Counted from the stretch's first letter, positions 53,710 through 63,553 are shown. The stretch: 64,000 nucleotides of DNA from Acinetobacter parvus DSM 16617 = CIP 108168 (GCF_000368025.1 NZ_KB849212.1:1396435-1460434), one strand, 5' to 3'. The notes: a model not told the origin generated them from the letters alone. Numbers and translations are program-made.

Positions 53710-54735
53710 ATGAGTAATAACCAAATTCGTGCTTATGCTGCCATGCAGGCAGGCGAGCAATTGGTTCCTTATCAATTTGATGCAGGTGAATTAAAGCCAC
53801 ATCAGGTTGAAGTTAAAGTTGAATACTGCGGTTTATGTCATTCTGATTTGTCTGTGATCAATAATGAATGGCGTTCATCCGTTTATCCTGCTGTCGCTGG
53901 ACATGAAATTATTGGCACAATTATCGCATTCGGTTCAGAAGCCAAAGGATTGAAACTTGGTCAACGTGTTGGCATTGGCTGGACAGCTGAAAGTTGCCAA
54001 GCATGCGATCCTTGTATTGGTGGTCATCAAGTTTTATGTACGGGTGGCAGCGTTGCGACTATCGTTGGTCATGCGGGTGGCTTTGCAGAAAAAGTTCGCG
54101 CAGGTTGGCAATGGGTCATTCCTCTACCAGAGGGTTTGGATCCTGAAAGTGCAGGACCATTGCTTTGTGGCGGCATTACCGTGTTTGATCCTTTACTTAA
54201 ACATCAGATCCAAGCAACACATCATGTCGGTGTGATTGGGATTGGTGGTTTAGGGCATATGGCCATCAAGTTACTTAAGGCTTGGGGTTGTGAGATTAGT
54301 GCATTTAGTTCAAATCCAGACAAAACTGAAGAGCTCAAAGCCATGGGCGCTGACCATGTGGTAAATAGTCGTGATGCTCAAGCGATCAAAGCGCAACGTG
54401 GCAAGTTTGATCTATTGCTTAGCACCGTCAATGTAACCCTGAATTGGCAAGCCTATCTCAATACCTTGGCACCGAATGGTAGTATGCATTTCTTGGGGAT
54501 TACCTTAGAGCCTATTCCAGTTTCTGTAGGTACTATCATGAGTGGAGCGAAATCTGTTACAGCTTCACCAACTGGGTCACCTTTAGCACTGCGCCAATTA
54601 CTACAATTTGCCGCACGTAAAAATATTGCGCCACAAATTGAGCTATTTCCAATGTCTCAACTCAATGAAGCCATTGAACGACTCCATTCAGGTCAAGCAC
54701 GTTATCGTATTGTACTTAAAGCAGACTTTGATTAA
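53710..54735 (+). CDS. ahr: NADPH-dependent aldehyde reductase / zinc alcohol dehydrogenase (Ahr-like)
   Basis: A 341-aa MDR enzyme, very similar along its length to E. coli Ahr. The catalytic zinc ligands are in VEYCGLCHSDLSVI near residue 38 and AGHEIIG near 62. SCQACDPCIGGHQVLC near 97 holds the structural zinc cysteines. The nucleotide loop GVIGIGGLGHMAIKLL lies near 175. It reduces broad-range aldehydes (family knowledge). AAGGAAAATA precedes the ATG. It stands alone. Confidence 0.9.
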   Translation: MSNNQIRAYAAMQAGEQLVPYQFDAGELKPHQVEVKVEYCGLCHSDLSVINNEWRSSVYPAVAGHEIIGTIIAFGSEAKGLKLGQRVGIGWTAESCQACDPCIGGHQVLCTGGSVATIVGHAGGFAEKVRAGWQWVIPLPEGLDPESAGPLLCGGITVFDPLLKHQIQATHHVGVIGIGGLGHMAIKLLKAWGCEISAFSSNPDKTEELKAMGADHVVNSRDAQAIKAQRGKFDLLLSTVNVTLNWQAYLNTLAPNGSMHFLGITLEPIPVSVGTIMSGAKSVTASPTGSPLALRQLLQFAARKNIAPQIELFPMSQLNEAIERLHSGQARYRIVLKADFD

Positions 54736-54747
54736 AGTGAATTCGGT

Positions 54748-54933
54748 TTAAGCAGATTTTAATTCAATCGGTTTTAAAATCTGCTGAATCCCAGACTTAT
54801 ATCCATTTACAAGCATCAAAGCATATAATGTTAAAGCAGCAAATATTGTAGTCAGTAGCCCTATTTTTGATCTGTGGCGAGTATGTTCAAGATCAAAATG
54901 GCTTTTCATCAGATGAAATGGAGCTGCAATCAT
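54748..54933 (-). CDS. Possible small membrane protein
   Basis: A doubtful 61-aa frame: polar, histidine-rich N-terminus (LMKSHFDLEHTRHRSK), one membrane span (IGLLTTIFAALTLYALMLV) and a short tail. The frame stays open to TTG 55041. An overlapping plus-strand frame at 54867-55088 is equally hard to support. The ribosome site AGGA abuts this ATG. Confidence 0.35.
   Translation of the reverse strand: MIAAPFHLMKSHFDLEHTRHRSKIGLLTTIFAALTLYALMLVNGYKSGIQQILKPIELKSA
54751..54785. terminator. Possible terminator hairpin after ahr
   Basis: AGCAGATTTTA (54751-54761) pairs perfectly with TAAAATCTGCT (54775-54785). No T-run follows, so it may be a weak terminator or an RNA-stability hairpin. Confidence 0.4.
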
Positions 54934-55086
54934 TCCTCGTTTTCTTAATACTGCACTATCAAAAGCATCCAGGGATTGGGGCGGTGTTGGCAGCGATTGG
55001 TTTAATCTTGGTGTTTTTATCCAGATCAAATTATCCACCAAGGCAGATTCAGCATTACAGCAATGTCCTCAGAGTTAAATGCCAAT

Positions 55087-55116
55087 AAAAAAGCCTGATT
55101 GAATCAGGCTTTTTTA
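55087..55116. terminator. Rho-independent terminator, bidirectional
   Basis: AAAAAAGCCTGATT / AATCAGGCTTTTTT. It ends the START-domain gene on the minus strand. Confidence 0.88.
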
Positions 55117-55117
55117 T

Positions 55118-55765
55118 TTATTTTAGTAAGTCAGGTAGATGTGGCTGCGCATATAATGGATTGTAAATTTCTTTCTTCATCTTCATCAGCATTTGATACG
55201 GTTGCTGCTGCACAAACATATTCACAAAACTCAATGGAATCGAACCTGCTGGGTCGGCATAACCAGTAGTCATGACTTTAACCTTATTATTGGCAAGTCT
55301 TTGGAACGTCCAATCTCCTGTATATTGATTCAAACGAATCACATCAGGTCGTTCAGGATAACTATTTTTAATTGCGTTATTCTTAATACTAATACTCCCA
55401 TCAGCATTCTTATTCATCTTGCCTTTAATTACCAGATCACGGTCTTTCAAAGGAAATGGCAAATCCAACAGCATATACAGGGTAAATTCCCCCTTTTTTT
55501 CATCCCGAGACAAAAGCTGTGCCTTAGCAACATAGGGTACCCATTGTGGTGTGCGTTCAACATCAAGTACTACTGCAACTGCCCGTTCCAAAGGTACATC
55601 AAAAGTCGTTTCTGCTTTGTACTGAAAGACAGGATTATTCTCTGTCTGATAGGTCCAGACTTTAATGTTATTGCGGTTTAGGCTGAGTTTGGCTGCGTCT
55701 GTTGCAGCCGTGGCTGTCAGGCTGGTGATACTGAGAAGTGCGGCAACAATATGTTTTTTTTTCAT
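55118..55765 (-). CDS. Periplasmic START-domain (SRPBCC) lipid-binding-like protein
   Basis: A 215-aa secreted protein. The signal peptide is KKKHIVAALLSITSLTATAA, with cleavage near residue 20. A START-like domain fills the rest: FDVPLERAVAVVLDVERTPQWVPYV, then LLSRDEKKGEFTLYMLLDLPFP, DRDLVIKG, and VKVMTTGYADPAGSIPLSFVN. Such proteins bind lipids or hydrophobic molecules. The function is unknown. It is transcribed alone. Confidence 0.82.
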   Translation of the reverse strand: MKKKHIVAALLSITSLTATAATDAAKLSLNRNNIKVWTYQTENNPVFQYKAETTFDVPLERAVAVVLDVERTPQWVPYVAKAQLLSRDEKKGEFTLYMLLDLPFPLKDRDLVIKGKMNKNADGSISIKNNAIKNSYPERPDVIRLNQYTGDWTFQRLANNKVKVMTTGYADPAGSIPLSFVNMFVQQQPYQMLMKMKKEIYNPLYAQPHLPDLLK

Positions 55766-55858
55766 GTCATGCTCAATTTATTTTAATGGTCGTGAGTGCC
55801 TGTTTCACCCCTACAAATGGAGGCTCGCCAGGCGCTGGATAGTGCGAAAATTGATGTG

Positions 55859-56680
55859 TTATACCTGAATATCGTTAAAGCCCAGAACATCTTTCATGTC
55901 ATATTTACGAGCTTCACGTCCCACTACCCAGGCGGCTGCACGTACTGCGCCTGAAGCAAAGTTCATACGGTTGGTGGCTTTATGGGTGACTTCCACACGC
56001 TCCCCTTCACCAATAAACATCACCGTATGCTCACCGACGATGTCACCTCCACGAATGGTTTCAAAACCAATGGTCTGGCGATCACGTGGACCTGTATAGC
56101 CCTCACGACCATACACCGCCACTTCCTTGAGGTTACGGCCCAAGGTATCAGCAATTGCCTCACCCATCATAAACGCGGTGCCGGACGGCGCGTCCACCTT
56201 ATGACGGTGATGTGCCTCAATGATTTCAATATCAACGGTATCACCAAACACTTTTGCCGCCAGTTCCAGTAATTTAATGGAAACGTTTACACCCACAGAA
56301 TAGTTCGCGGCATACACGACTGGTGTTTGTGTCGCCGTTTCATCCAGAAATGCTTTCTGTTCATCATTCATGCCTGTGGTGCCAATCACCATGGCCACAC
56401 CCGCTTCACGGCACAGTTTCAAGTGCTGTTCGGTGGCGGCTGGTGCAGTAAAGTCAATCACCACATCACAATCCTTGAGCACTTCACTCAAACTTCCCAC
56501 CACCTTGATGCCCAGACTTCCCACACCCGCAAGTTCCCCTGCATCTGCACCCACCAAACTGCTTTCTGGACGTTCAACAGCTGCTGCCAGTTGGTAGCCT
56601 GCTTGTTGTACTGCTTGAATCAGAATACGCCCCATGCGTCCGCCTGCACCCAAGATTCCAATGCGTGGAGAAGTTGACAT
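55859..56680 (-). CDS. dapB: 4-hydroxy-tetrahydrodipicolinate reductase
   Basis: A 273-aa enzyme for the second step after DapA in lysine/diaminopimelate synthesis. The nucleotide site is IGILGAGGRMGRILIQAV near residue 7. VIDFTAPAATEQHL lies near 77, GTTGMNDEQ near 102, and the catalytic segment EAHHRHKVDAPSGTAFMMGEAI near 157. It lies directly downstream of dnaJ, transcribed the same way but separated by a terminator. Confidence 0.95.
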   Translation of the reverse strand: MSTSPRIGILGAGGRMGRILIQAVQQAGYQLAAAVERPESSLVGADAGELAGVGSLGIKVVGSLSEVLKDCDVVIDFTAPAATEQHLKLCREAGVAMVIGTTGMNDEQKAFLDETATQTPVVYAANYSVGVNVSIKLLELAAKVFGDTVDIEIIEAHHRHKVDAPSGTAFMMGEAIADTLGRNLKEVAVYGREGYTGPRDRQTIGFETIRGGDIVGEHTVMFIGEGERVEVTHKATNRMNFASGAVRAAAWVVGREARKYDMKDVLGFNDIQV

Positions 56681-56755
56681 AATTTTTTCCCAGTCTTTTA
56701 TTTAAACAATTCCGCTACTATAGCAAAACTCTGTGCCTACGCTAAAAAATTCCCA

Positions 56756-56783
56756 TAAAAAAACCTGCCGAAGCAGGTTTTTT
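56756..56783 (-). terminator. Rho-independent terminator after dnaJ
   Basis: AAAAAACCTGC / GCAGGTTTTTT around CGAA, with the T-run usable on the minus strand for dnaJ. Confidence 0.85.
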
Positions 56784-56788
56784 CAACA

Positions 56789-57889
56789 TCAGTTAAACCA
56801 GTCAAAGAATGACTTTTTCTTTGGTGATGAGGCATGTCCATCACCATCTAACGACGCTTGTAATTCTTTCAACAATTCACGTTGGCGACTGTTTAAATTC
56901 ACAGGTGTTTCCACCACGATACGGCACAATAAGTCACCGACCATGCTGCTACGTACAGGACGAACACCTTTACCACGTAAGCGGAATAGCTTACCTGTCT
57001 GCGTACCTTCTGGGATTTTTAAGCTGACACGACCATCAAGCGTCGGGATTTCGATTTCTTTACCTAATGCAGCATCTGCAATACTGACTGGCACATCCAT
57101 ATACAGGTCTGCACCGTCACGTTGGAAGACTTCATGTTCACGAACTACGACTTCAACGTATAAATCACCCGCCTGACCATCACGAATCGCTTCACCTTTA
57201 CCTGTTAAGCGAACACGATCGCCATTGTCCACACCTGCAGGAATAGTGACTTCAAGCGTTTGCTGGCGGTCTGCAACGCCTGAACCATGACAGGTGTTAC
57301 ATGGATTCTTGATGATTTTGCCTTGACCGCGGCAAGTACTACAAGTTTGTTGAACCGAGAAGAAACCTTGCTGCATACGTACTTGACCAGCACCATGACA
57401 GGTACGACAGGTTTCCACATCATTTGGATTCTTAGAACCTTTACCATCACATGTTTCACACGGCGCTGGTGCAGTAAAAGTAATCGTTTTTTTCACGCCT
57501 TTGACTGCTTCTTCAAGCGTCAATTCCATCACATAGCGGAGGTCTGAACCACGGCGCTGGCGTTGTTGCTGGCGACCACCACCACCGAAAGCACTACCAA
57601 AAATATCACCAAACTGGCTAAAGATGTCTTCCGCACTAAAACCACCACCGCCACCGAAACCACCCTCAAAGGCACTATGACCAGCACGATCATACATGCT
57701 GCGTTTTTCGCCATCAGAAAGTACTTCGTAAGCCTCTGCTGCTTCTTTAAACTTTTCTTCCGCCTGAGCGTTATCTGGGTTACGATCTGGATGATACTTC
57801 ATCGCCAACTTACGATAGGCTTTTTTAATCTCATCATCACTTGCGGTTTTCGAAACGCCTAAAACCTCATAATAATCACGTTTAGCCAT
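56789..57889 (-). CDS. dnaJ: Chaperone DnaJ
   Basis: A 366-aa Hsp40. The J domain (1-70) has YYEVLGVSKTASDDEIKKAYRKLA and the HPD tripeptide. A glycine-rich region follows (about 72-105). Four zinc repeats are present: CETCDGKG, CRTCHGAG, CSTCRGQG and CNTCHGSG. C-terminal substrate domains end in KKKSFFDWFN. It stimulates DnaK; dnaK is not in the window. Length is slightly below E. coli (376). Confidence 0.96.
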   Translation of the reverse strand: MAKRDYYEVLGVSKTASDDEIKKAYRKLAMKYHPDRNPDNAQAEEKFKEAAEAYEVLSDGEKRSMYDRAGHSAFEGGFGGGGGFSAEDIFSQFGDIFGSAFGGGGRQQQRQRRGSDLRYVMELTLEEAVKGVKKTITFTAPAPCETCDGKGSKNPNDVETCRTCHGAGQVRMQQGFFSVQQTCSTCRGQGKIIKNPCNTCHGSGVADRQQTLEVTIPAGVDNGDRVRLTGKGEAIRDGQAGDLYVEVVVREHEVFQRDGADLYMDVPVSIADAALGKEIEIPTLDGRVSLKIPEGTQTGKLFRLRGKGVRPVRSSMVGDLLCRIVVETPVNLNSRQRELLKELQASLDGDGHASSPKKKSFFDWFN

Positions 57890-58034
57890 GGTTGGCGATG
57901 CTCCTCACGGAATTTATTCAAACTTGAAAAAACAAATAGGCTCTGCTGACATTTTATTTCTAAAGTCAACAAAGCCTTAATAGGGCCTGTACAATACGTT
58001 TACAAGAGTGATTGTGATAAAAAAAGCGATAAAT

Positions 58035-58412
58035 TTAGAAAACCGCTTTATTTCTAAAGTATCTGGCAATACCTTTCAGCCATGCATTCAACAGAAATAG
58101 CCATGCAATCGAGCTAAACACCACACCCACAACCGTCATGGCGGTCACCCAGAGGGCGCTGTTCCAGACAAAAAAGAACAGTGGAATAAACCACAGGGCA
58201 GCAAAGAAAGCCATCAGAATAAACAGCAGCACATTACGCATAATCCACAGTGCATGTGCGTGTATCCATACTTCAGCATTATTCGCAGTCGCAACTTTTC
58301 GTGCCAGCAGATACGCAAACACTGCAAACACGATTGTAAATAATGCAAGAAACATGAACACATAAGATATCGCCACATAGCGGCGATGCTGCTCAATACT
58401 GTCTTGCCCCAT
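58035..58412 (-). CDS. Small integral membrane protein, unknown
   Basis: A 125-aa protein with three to four spans: YVFMFLALFTIVFAVFAYLLA near residue 17, NVLLFILMAFFAALWFIPLF near 60, and WVTAMTVVGVVFSSIAWLFLL near 87. A short HAHALWIMRN stretch resembles DUF4870-type sequences, but I cannot assign a family safely. It is transcribed alone, between dnaJ and the RND pump genes. Confidence 0.68.
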   Translation of the reverse strand: MGQDSIEQHRRYVAISYVFMFLALFTIVFAVFAYLLARKVATANNAEVWIHAHALWIMRNVLLFILMAFFAALWFIPLFFFVWNSALWVTAMTVVGVVFSSIAWLFLLNAWLKGIARYFRNKAVF

Positions 58413-58544
58413 GCTCTAGATCACCTCATTCACCGCATTTTGCCAAAACAGTCATGCAATGAAATTCAATTATTTTTTGGTCTTAAAATATAGGTGCTAC
58501 TATATTAAAATTTTCAATATTTCGCACCTTTATTCACAAAATAA

Positions 58545-61500
58545 TTACGATAGATGTGTTGCTTTCTTGACCTTAAACCACGCCGCATAGAGTGCAGGCA
58601 GGAAAAACAGGGTCAACAGGGTGGCTACAATCAAGCCGCCCATAATCGCAACCGCCATCGGACCAAAGAAAATACTGCGTGATAATGGAATCATCGCAAG
58701 TACTGCGGCAAGTGCGGTTAACACAATCGGACGGAAGCGGCGCATGGTGGCACCAATCACCGCGTCCCACGGTTCATGCCCTGCCTGAATGTCCTGCTCA
58801 ATCTGGTCAATCAGGATCAGCGAGTTACGCATGATCATGCCAGACAGGGCAATGGTTCCGAGCATGGCCACGAAACCAAACGGTTTATTGAACAACAACA
58901 GGAACGCCACCACCCCAATCAGGCCAAGCGGTGCGGTCAGCAAGACGATGGTCGCGCGAGACATGCTACGCAACTGAATCATCAACAGGGTCATGACCAC
59001 CGCAAGGAACAGTGGCATACCTGCATTCACAGAATTTTGACCTTTGGCCGACTCCTCAACTGTACCACCCACCTCAAGTAAATAGCCATTTGGTAAATCG
59101 GCACGTAGAGTCTGCATCTTTTCCGCCAATTGCTGAACCACTGTTGCAGGTTGTAAATGGGTACGAATATCCGCGCGAACGGTAATCGTCGGTAAACGAT
59201 TACGATGCCAAATTAAACCTTCTTCAAAACGTGACTCAATTTTTGCTATTTGTGCTAGAGGTACAGTGGTTCCTTTGGTGGTTGGCACGGCTAAATTTGC
59301 TAACGAAGCCACTTCGACACGTTCTGACTTATCACCACGTAAACGAATTTCAATGAGTTCACGTTTTTCACGATATTGATTCATCACCGCGCCTGTCACT
59401 GAGGCATTGAGGAAATTGGCCAGATCAACACTGGAAACGCCCATTTGACGCGCACGGTCCTGATCAATCTCAATGGCAATAATCTTGCTTGGTTCACCCC
59501 AGTCCAGATGTACATTAGTGGTGTTTGGGTCTTCGCTCAGCACTTTAGCCACTTTCTGAGCCTCTGCCCGAACCGTCGCCAAATCTTCACCTGAGACCCG
59601 ATACTGCAATGGATAACCCACAGGAGGGCCATTTTCCAATAAGGACACACGAGTACGCACCTGAGGCAACAACTGCTTAATTTGTGTCTCTAAAGAACGG
59701 CGGATTTCATCACGGTCATCTAAAGACGATGCCAGCACCACAAACTGGGCAAAGCTGGCCTGTGGCAATTGTTGATCTAAAGGCAGATAGAAACGTGGTG
59801 AACCTGTGCCGACATAAGCGACATAATTATCAATCCCTTTTTGTTTGGATAGGAATTGTTCTACCTTATGTACTGCTTGTTCTGTCGCCGTTAGGGAAGC
59901 CCCTTCTTCCAGCTTTAAATCCACTAAAATTTCAGCACGATTCGATGGGGGGAAGAATTGTTGCGGTACCAACTTAAACATCGCAACAGACAACACAAAG
60001 ATACCCACCGTAATAGCAATTACCGTTTTACGATAGGTAATACAGATTTCCACCACATTACGGAAAGACTGGTAAAACCTGGATTGATAAGGATCGTGAT
60101 GCGTTCCATGTGCCTCGACCACAGGCTCAGGTTGCTTACGCAGTCGCGCCCATAGGCGCAGATACCATGCCGCTTTCTGCTGTTGTTTGGTGAAGTCAGG
60201 CAGTAGCTTCTCACCCAGATAAGGTACAAACAATACCGCCGCAATCCACGACACAATCAGGGCAATGGTGACTACCTGGAAAATGGAACGAGTATATTCA
60301 CCTGTTCCTGATTGGGCCGTGGCAATCGGCAGGAAGCCTGCCGCGGTGATCAAGGTTCCTGTGAGCATTGGAAAGGCGGTGGTTTGCCAAGCAAAGCCTG
60401 CGGCCTTGAGTCGACTATAACCTTGCTCCATTTTGATCGCCATCATTTCCACGGCGATAATGGCATCATCAACCAACAAACCTAGGGCCAGAATCAATGC
60501 GCCTAATGAGATTTTATGTAAGCCAACGTCAAATAAACTCATCCCAGCAAAGGTCATTGCTAAAACCAATGGAATCGACAATGCAACAACAAGCCCTGTA
60601 CGAAAACCGAGTGAGAAGAAACTGACCAATAAAACGATAATGACCGCTTCAGCTAAAACTTTTAAAAACTCTTGAATACTACGTTGTACTGCAACAGGTT
60701 GGTCTGAAACTTTTTGCAGTTTCATGCCCAAAGGTAAGCTTTTTTGTAGACTGTTAAATTCAGTTTCAAGGTTTTTACCCAATGCAATGATGTCCCCACC
60801 TTTACGCATGGACACCGCAATGCCAATCCCATTTTCGCCCATAAAACGCATACGTGGCTGCGCAGGCTCACTAAAGCCACGATAGACATCAGCAACATCA
60901 CCAAGTTGAATGGTTTTATCACCCACCAATAACGGCATTTTTTTAAGGTCATCAACACTATGTAAGTGTCCGCTAACTCGGATTTGAATACGGTCTGTGC
61001 CTGTTTCAAAGAAGCCCGCACCTGCCATGTCATTCTGCTTTTGAATCGCTTCCTGAATGGCTGTGACAGGGACACCAAGCTGCACCGCCTTAGTATTGGA
61101 CAGTTCAATCCAGATTTTCTGGTCTTGTAGACCAACAAGATTCACCTTGCTAACATCCTTGACCCGTTGCAATTGTAGTTGCAAACGATCGGCATATTCT
61201 TTCATTACCGCATAGTCAAAATCTTTGCCCGTCAGTACATAGATATTGCCGAAGGTATCGCCGAACTCATCATTAAAGAACGGCCCCTGCACACCGCTTG
61301 GCAGTTGCGAGCGAATGTCATTGACCTTTTTACGCACGTTATACCAAACATCAGGAATTTCACTGGAACGATAAGAATCCTTGGCGATAAATGTCACCAT
61401 AGATTCCCCAGGCCGTGAATATGCCCGAATATTTTCATATTGCCCTGTGGTCATCAGTTCTTTTTCAATACGATCTGTCACCAGGGTTGCAACCTCCTGA

Positions 61501-61673
61501 GCCGTTGCTCCTGGCCAATAGGTCTGCACCACCATCACTTTAAAGGTAAATGGCGGGTCTTCGCTCTGTGACAGCTTGGAATAGGACATCACCCCAACAA
61601 TGCCAAGTAACAGCATAAAATACAGAACAATGCCCTTATTCTTCAGCGCCCATTCTGAAAGGTTAAATTTCAT
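58545..61673 (-). CDS. RND efflux pump permease (AcrB/MexB superfamily)
   Basis: A 1042-aa inner-membrane proton antiporter with the twelve-span RND plan and two large periplasmic loops. Visible parts are QSEDPPFTFKVMVVQTYWPGA near residue 34, the span-4 region ALILALGLLVDDAIIAVEMM near 395 with the proton-relay acids, and a C-terminal RRFRPIVLTALAAVLAMIPL. It belongs to a subgroup distinct from classic AcrB in the first loop (QSEDPPF). The substrate is unknown. It is in an operon 2 bp after its adaptor gene. No outer-membrane channel gene is adjacent. Confidence 0.92.
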   Translation of the reverse strand: MKFNLSEWALKNKGIVLYFMLLLGIVGVMSYSKLSQSEDPPFTFKVMVVQTYWPGATAQEVATLVTDRIEKELMTTGQYENIRAYSRPGESMVTFIAKDSYRSSEIPDVWYNVRKKVNDIRSQLPSGVQGPFFNDEFGDTFGNIYVLTGKDFDYAVMKEYADRLQLQLQRVKDVSKVNLVGLQDQKIWIELSNTKAVQLGVPVTAIQEAIQKQNDMAGAGFFETGTDRIQIRVSGHLHSVDDLKKMPLLVGDKTIQLGDVADVYRGFSEPAQPRMRFMGENGIGIAVSMRKGGDIIALGKNLETEFNSLQKSLPLGMKLQKVSDQPVAVQRSIQEFLKVLAEAVIIVLLVSFFSLGFRTGLVVALSIPLVLAMTFAGMSLFDVGLHKISLGALILALGLLVDDAIIAVEMMAIKMEQGYSRLKAAGFAWQTTAFPMLTGTLITAAGFLPIATAQSGTGEYTRSIFQVVTIALIVSWIAAVLFVPYLGEKLLPDFTKQQQKAAWYLRLWARLRKQPEPVVEAHGTHHDPYQSRFYQSFRNVVEICITYRKTVIAITVGIFVLSVAMFKLVPQQFFPPSNRAEILVDLKLEEGASLTATEQAVHKVEQFLSKQKGIDNYVAYVGTGSPRFYLPLDQQLPQASFAQFVVLASSLDDRDEIRRSLETQIKQLLPQVRTRVSLLENGPPVGYPLQYRVSGEDLATVRAEAQKVAKVLSEDPNTTNVHLDWGEPSKIIAIEIDQDRARQMGVSSVDLANFLNASVTGAVMNQYREKRELIEIRLRGDKSERVEVASLANLAVPTTKGTTVPLAQIAKIESRFEEGLIWHRNRLPTITVRADIRTHLQPATVVQQLAEKMQTLRADLPNGYLLEVGGTVEESAKGQNSVNAGMPLFLAVVMTLLMIQLRSMSRATIVLLTAPLGLIGVVAFLLLFNKPFGFVAMLGTIALSGMIMRNSLILIDQIEQDIQAGHEPWDAVIGATMRRFRPIVLTALAAVLAMIPLSRSIFFGPMAVAIMGGLIVATLLTLFFLPALYAAWFKVKKATHLS

Positions 61674-61675
61674 GA

Positions 61676-62776
61676 TCAGGCTCCCGCTTTTACCGTGACT
61701 TCACGATTATCACGGTCTACAGGATGAATCTTTTGCTGATCACGCAACAGGTGCACACCACCGACCACAACCCAATCTGAAGCTTTTAGACCTGAAAGAA
61801 TAGGCACACTGTCACGGCCATAAGTTCCCAAAGTCACAGGAACTTTACGTAAGGTTTGATTGGCATTGACCACCCAGACATAAGCTTGTTGATCATTGGC
61901 AGTGACGCTGGATAAGGGCACACTCAGAACATTATTTTCATTTGCCACGAAGAACACTCGCGCACTTTGTCCAAGTTGAATCGTGGACTGCCCCTCAAGC
62001 AATGAAACTTTCACGGTGAATGTTCGCGATTGGTCTGCAGCGGGTGACACCTCGCGGACTTTTGCTGCAAAACGTGTATCTGGCTGTGACCATAAGGTGA
62101 CCCAGGCAGGCTGCCCCACCTTGAGGGTACTGACCGCCTGTTCAGGCACACCAAATACCACCTCACGCTCGCCATCAATCGCCAGTTGATAGGCTGCCTG
62201 TCCTGCCGCCACCACCTGTCCTGTTTCAATGTTGCGCTGGGTAATCACGCCATTTTTATTGGAGACCAACTGGTTATAGCTTGTTTGGTTGGAGGAAACC
62301 TCATAGTTTGAACGGGCCTGTTGCAGTGTTGCCTGTGCCGACTCATACTGGTTTTTAATAGCATCAAATTGTGAACGGCTGACCGCATTGACAGGCAAAA
62401 GTTGTTGATAACGCTTATATTCTTCCAATGCAATTTTTGCGGCGGCCTGTGCACTGTCCAGTTGGGCTTTGGCCGCATTCATTTGCAACTGGGCATCTTT
62501 CACATCCAGTTTTGCCAACACCTGCCCAACCTTAACCCGATCTCCAACATCGGCATAACGTTCGGTAATCTGGCCCCCGACACGGAATGCCAGTGCGGTC
62601 TGCTGTCTGGCCTGCACATCACCTGCATAGCTTTTCTGGTCAATATGGTTGCTACTCGGCTGCGTCACCATGACATAAGGAATTTCCTCAGTTCTGGGCA
62701 CCTCTTTCTGACATGCGCTGAGGATGACACTACTGACAATGACTAACCCCAATATGATACGATTGATCTGATTCAT
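61676..62776 (-). CDS. RND periplasmic adaptor lipoprotein (membrane fusion protein)
   Basis: A 366-aa adaptor. The lipoprotein signal ends SSVILSACQKE (cysteine near residue 22). The lipoyl half GDVQARQQTALAFRVGGQI comes first. An alpha-hairpin follows (LQMNAAKAQLDSAQAAAKIAL, then QSRFDAIKNQYESAQATLQQA-like segment), then the second lipoyl and beta-barrel parts (GVITQRNIETGQVVAAGQ). It bridges the permease at 58545-61673 to an outer-membrane channel. It is divergent from a TetR gene. Confidence 0.92.
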   Translation of the reverse strand: MNQINRIILGLVIVSSVILSACQKEVPRTEEIPYVMVTQPSSNHIDQKSYAGDVQARQQTALAFRVGGQITERYADVGDRVKVGQVLAKLDVKDAQLQMNAAKAQLDSAQAAAKIALEEYKRYQQLLPVNAVSRSQFDAIKNQYESAQATLQQARSNYEVSSNQTSYNQLVSNKNGVITQRNIETGQVVAAGQAAYQLAIDGEREVVFGVPEQAVSTLKVGQPAWVTLWSQPDTRFAAKVREVSPAADQSRTFTVKVSLLEGQSTIQLGQSARVFFVANENNVLSVPLSSVTANDQQAYVWVVNANQTLRKVPVTLGTYGRDSVPILSGLKASDWVVVGGVHLLRDQQKIHPVDRDNREVTVKAGA

Positions 62777-62855
62777 CTATTTTGCGCTCTTATTCAAATT
62801 GATTTTTAGGGCGTGATATGGGCATTATCATAAATTGTTTAATTTTTAATTAATA

Positions 62856-62867
62856 TACTCATGAGTA
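62856..62867. promoter_or_regulatory. Palindromic candidate operator of the efflux regulator
   Basis: TACTCATGAGTA, a perfect 12-bp palindrome, lies in the 153-bp AT-rich region between the adaptor and TetR genes. It is the likely binding site of that TetR protein (inference). Confidence 0.6.
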
Positions 62868-62929
62868 CATTAAATAAAAATTAAATCTAGCAACCTGATT
62901 TTTTAATTGAATTAAAAGAGAACGATAAC

Positions 62930-63553
62930 GTGCAGACAACCAGTGGTCGTCCCAAAGATTTAGAAAAAAGAGCCAGAATTTTGCAGGCTGCAAAATCTAT
63001 TTTTCTAAAAATGGGTTATCACGCCACCAGCATGGACCAGATTGCCAAAGAGGCGGCTGTCACCAAACTCAAGGTGTACAACCATTTTCAGGACAAGGCC
63101 AATCTGTTTACCTGTGCGATTGAGGAGAGCTGTGAGGAGTCCATTCGGGCAAAGCAGTTTGAACTCACACCTGAGTCCGACTTTAGGCAGGCATTGTATT
63201 TAATGTGCCAGCGCGCCCTGGGCATTATTTACCTGCCTGAAGCGCTGAAGCTGGATCGGGTGCTGTTTGAACTTGCTGCTGAACAAAGCCCCCTCACCCA
63301 GCAGTTTTTTGATGCCTCACACACACGTATGTGTAATGTCTGGTGTGGTTTTTTTGAGCAGGCCATCACACTCAACTTTATTCAGGCAGATGATCCCCTT
63401 AAACAGACCGAACTGATCGTGGCGCTGATGCTCGGCACACGTCATCACAAGGTTTTACTGGGCCTGGATTCGGTGCCAACCACGGTTGAAATTGAGCAGA
63501 TGATTGAACAGGCCATTGAACTTTTTTTGCTTAAATATCAACCTAAATTTTAA
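62930..63553 (+). CDS. TetR/AcrR regulator of the adjacent RND pump
   Basis: A 207-aa regulator. The HTH region is KRARILQAAKSIFLKMGYHA followed by TSMDQIAKEAAVTKLKVYNHF (residues 13-53). The C-terminal domain resembles the AefR/TetR_C type (LELAAEQSPLTQQFFDA-like segment). The start is GTG 62930 after AGAG. Its position, divergent to the RND genes across a palindrome, suggests that it represses them. Confidence 0.88.
   Translation: MQTTSGRPKDLEKRARILQAAKSIFLKMGYHATSMDQIAKEAAVTKLKVYNHFQDKANLFTCAIEESCEESIRAKQFELTPESDFRQALYLMCQRALGIIYLPEALKLDRVLFELAAEQSPLTQQFFDASHTRMCNVWCGFFEQAITLNFIQADDPLKQTELIVALMLGTRHHKVLLGLDSVPTTVEIEQMIEQAIELFLLKYQPKF

Noticed and set aside
54867..55088. Plus-strand 73-aa frame with one membrane span
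   Set aside because: Overlaps the equally weak minus-strand frame, has no ribosome site and runs into a terminator.
55193..55681. Plus-strand 162-aa open frame
   Set aside because: It lies opposite the START-domain gene, which has a signal peptide and family motifs. The plus-strand translation has odd composition.
56733..57176. Plus-strand 147-aa frame
   Set aside because: Antisense to dnaJ; low-complexity serine/threonine-rich translation.
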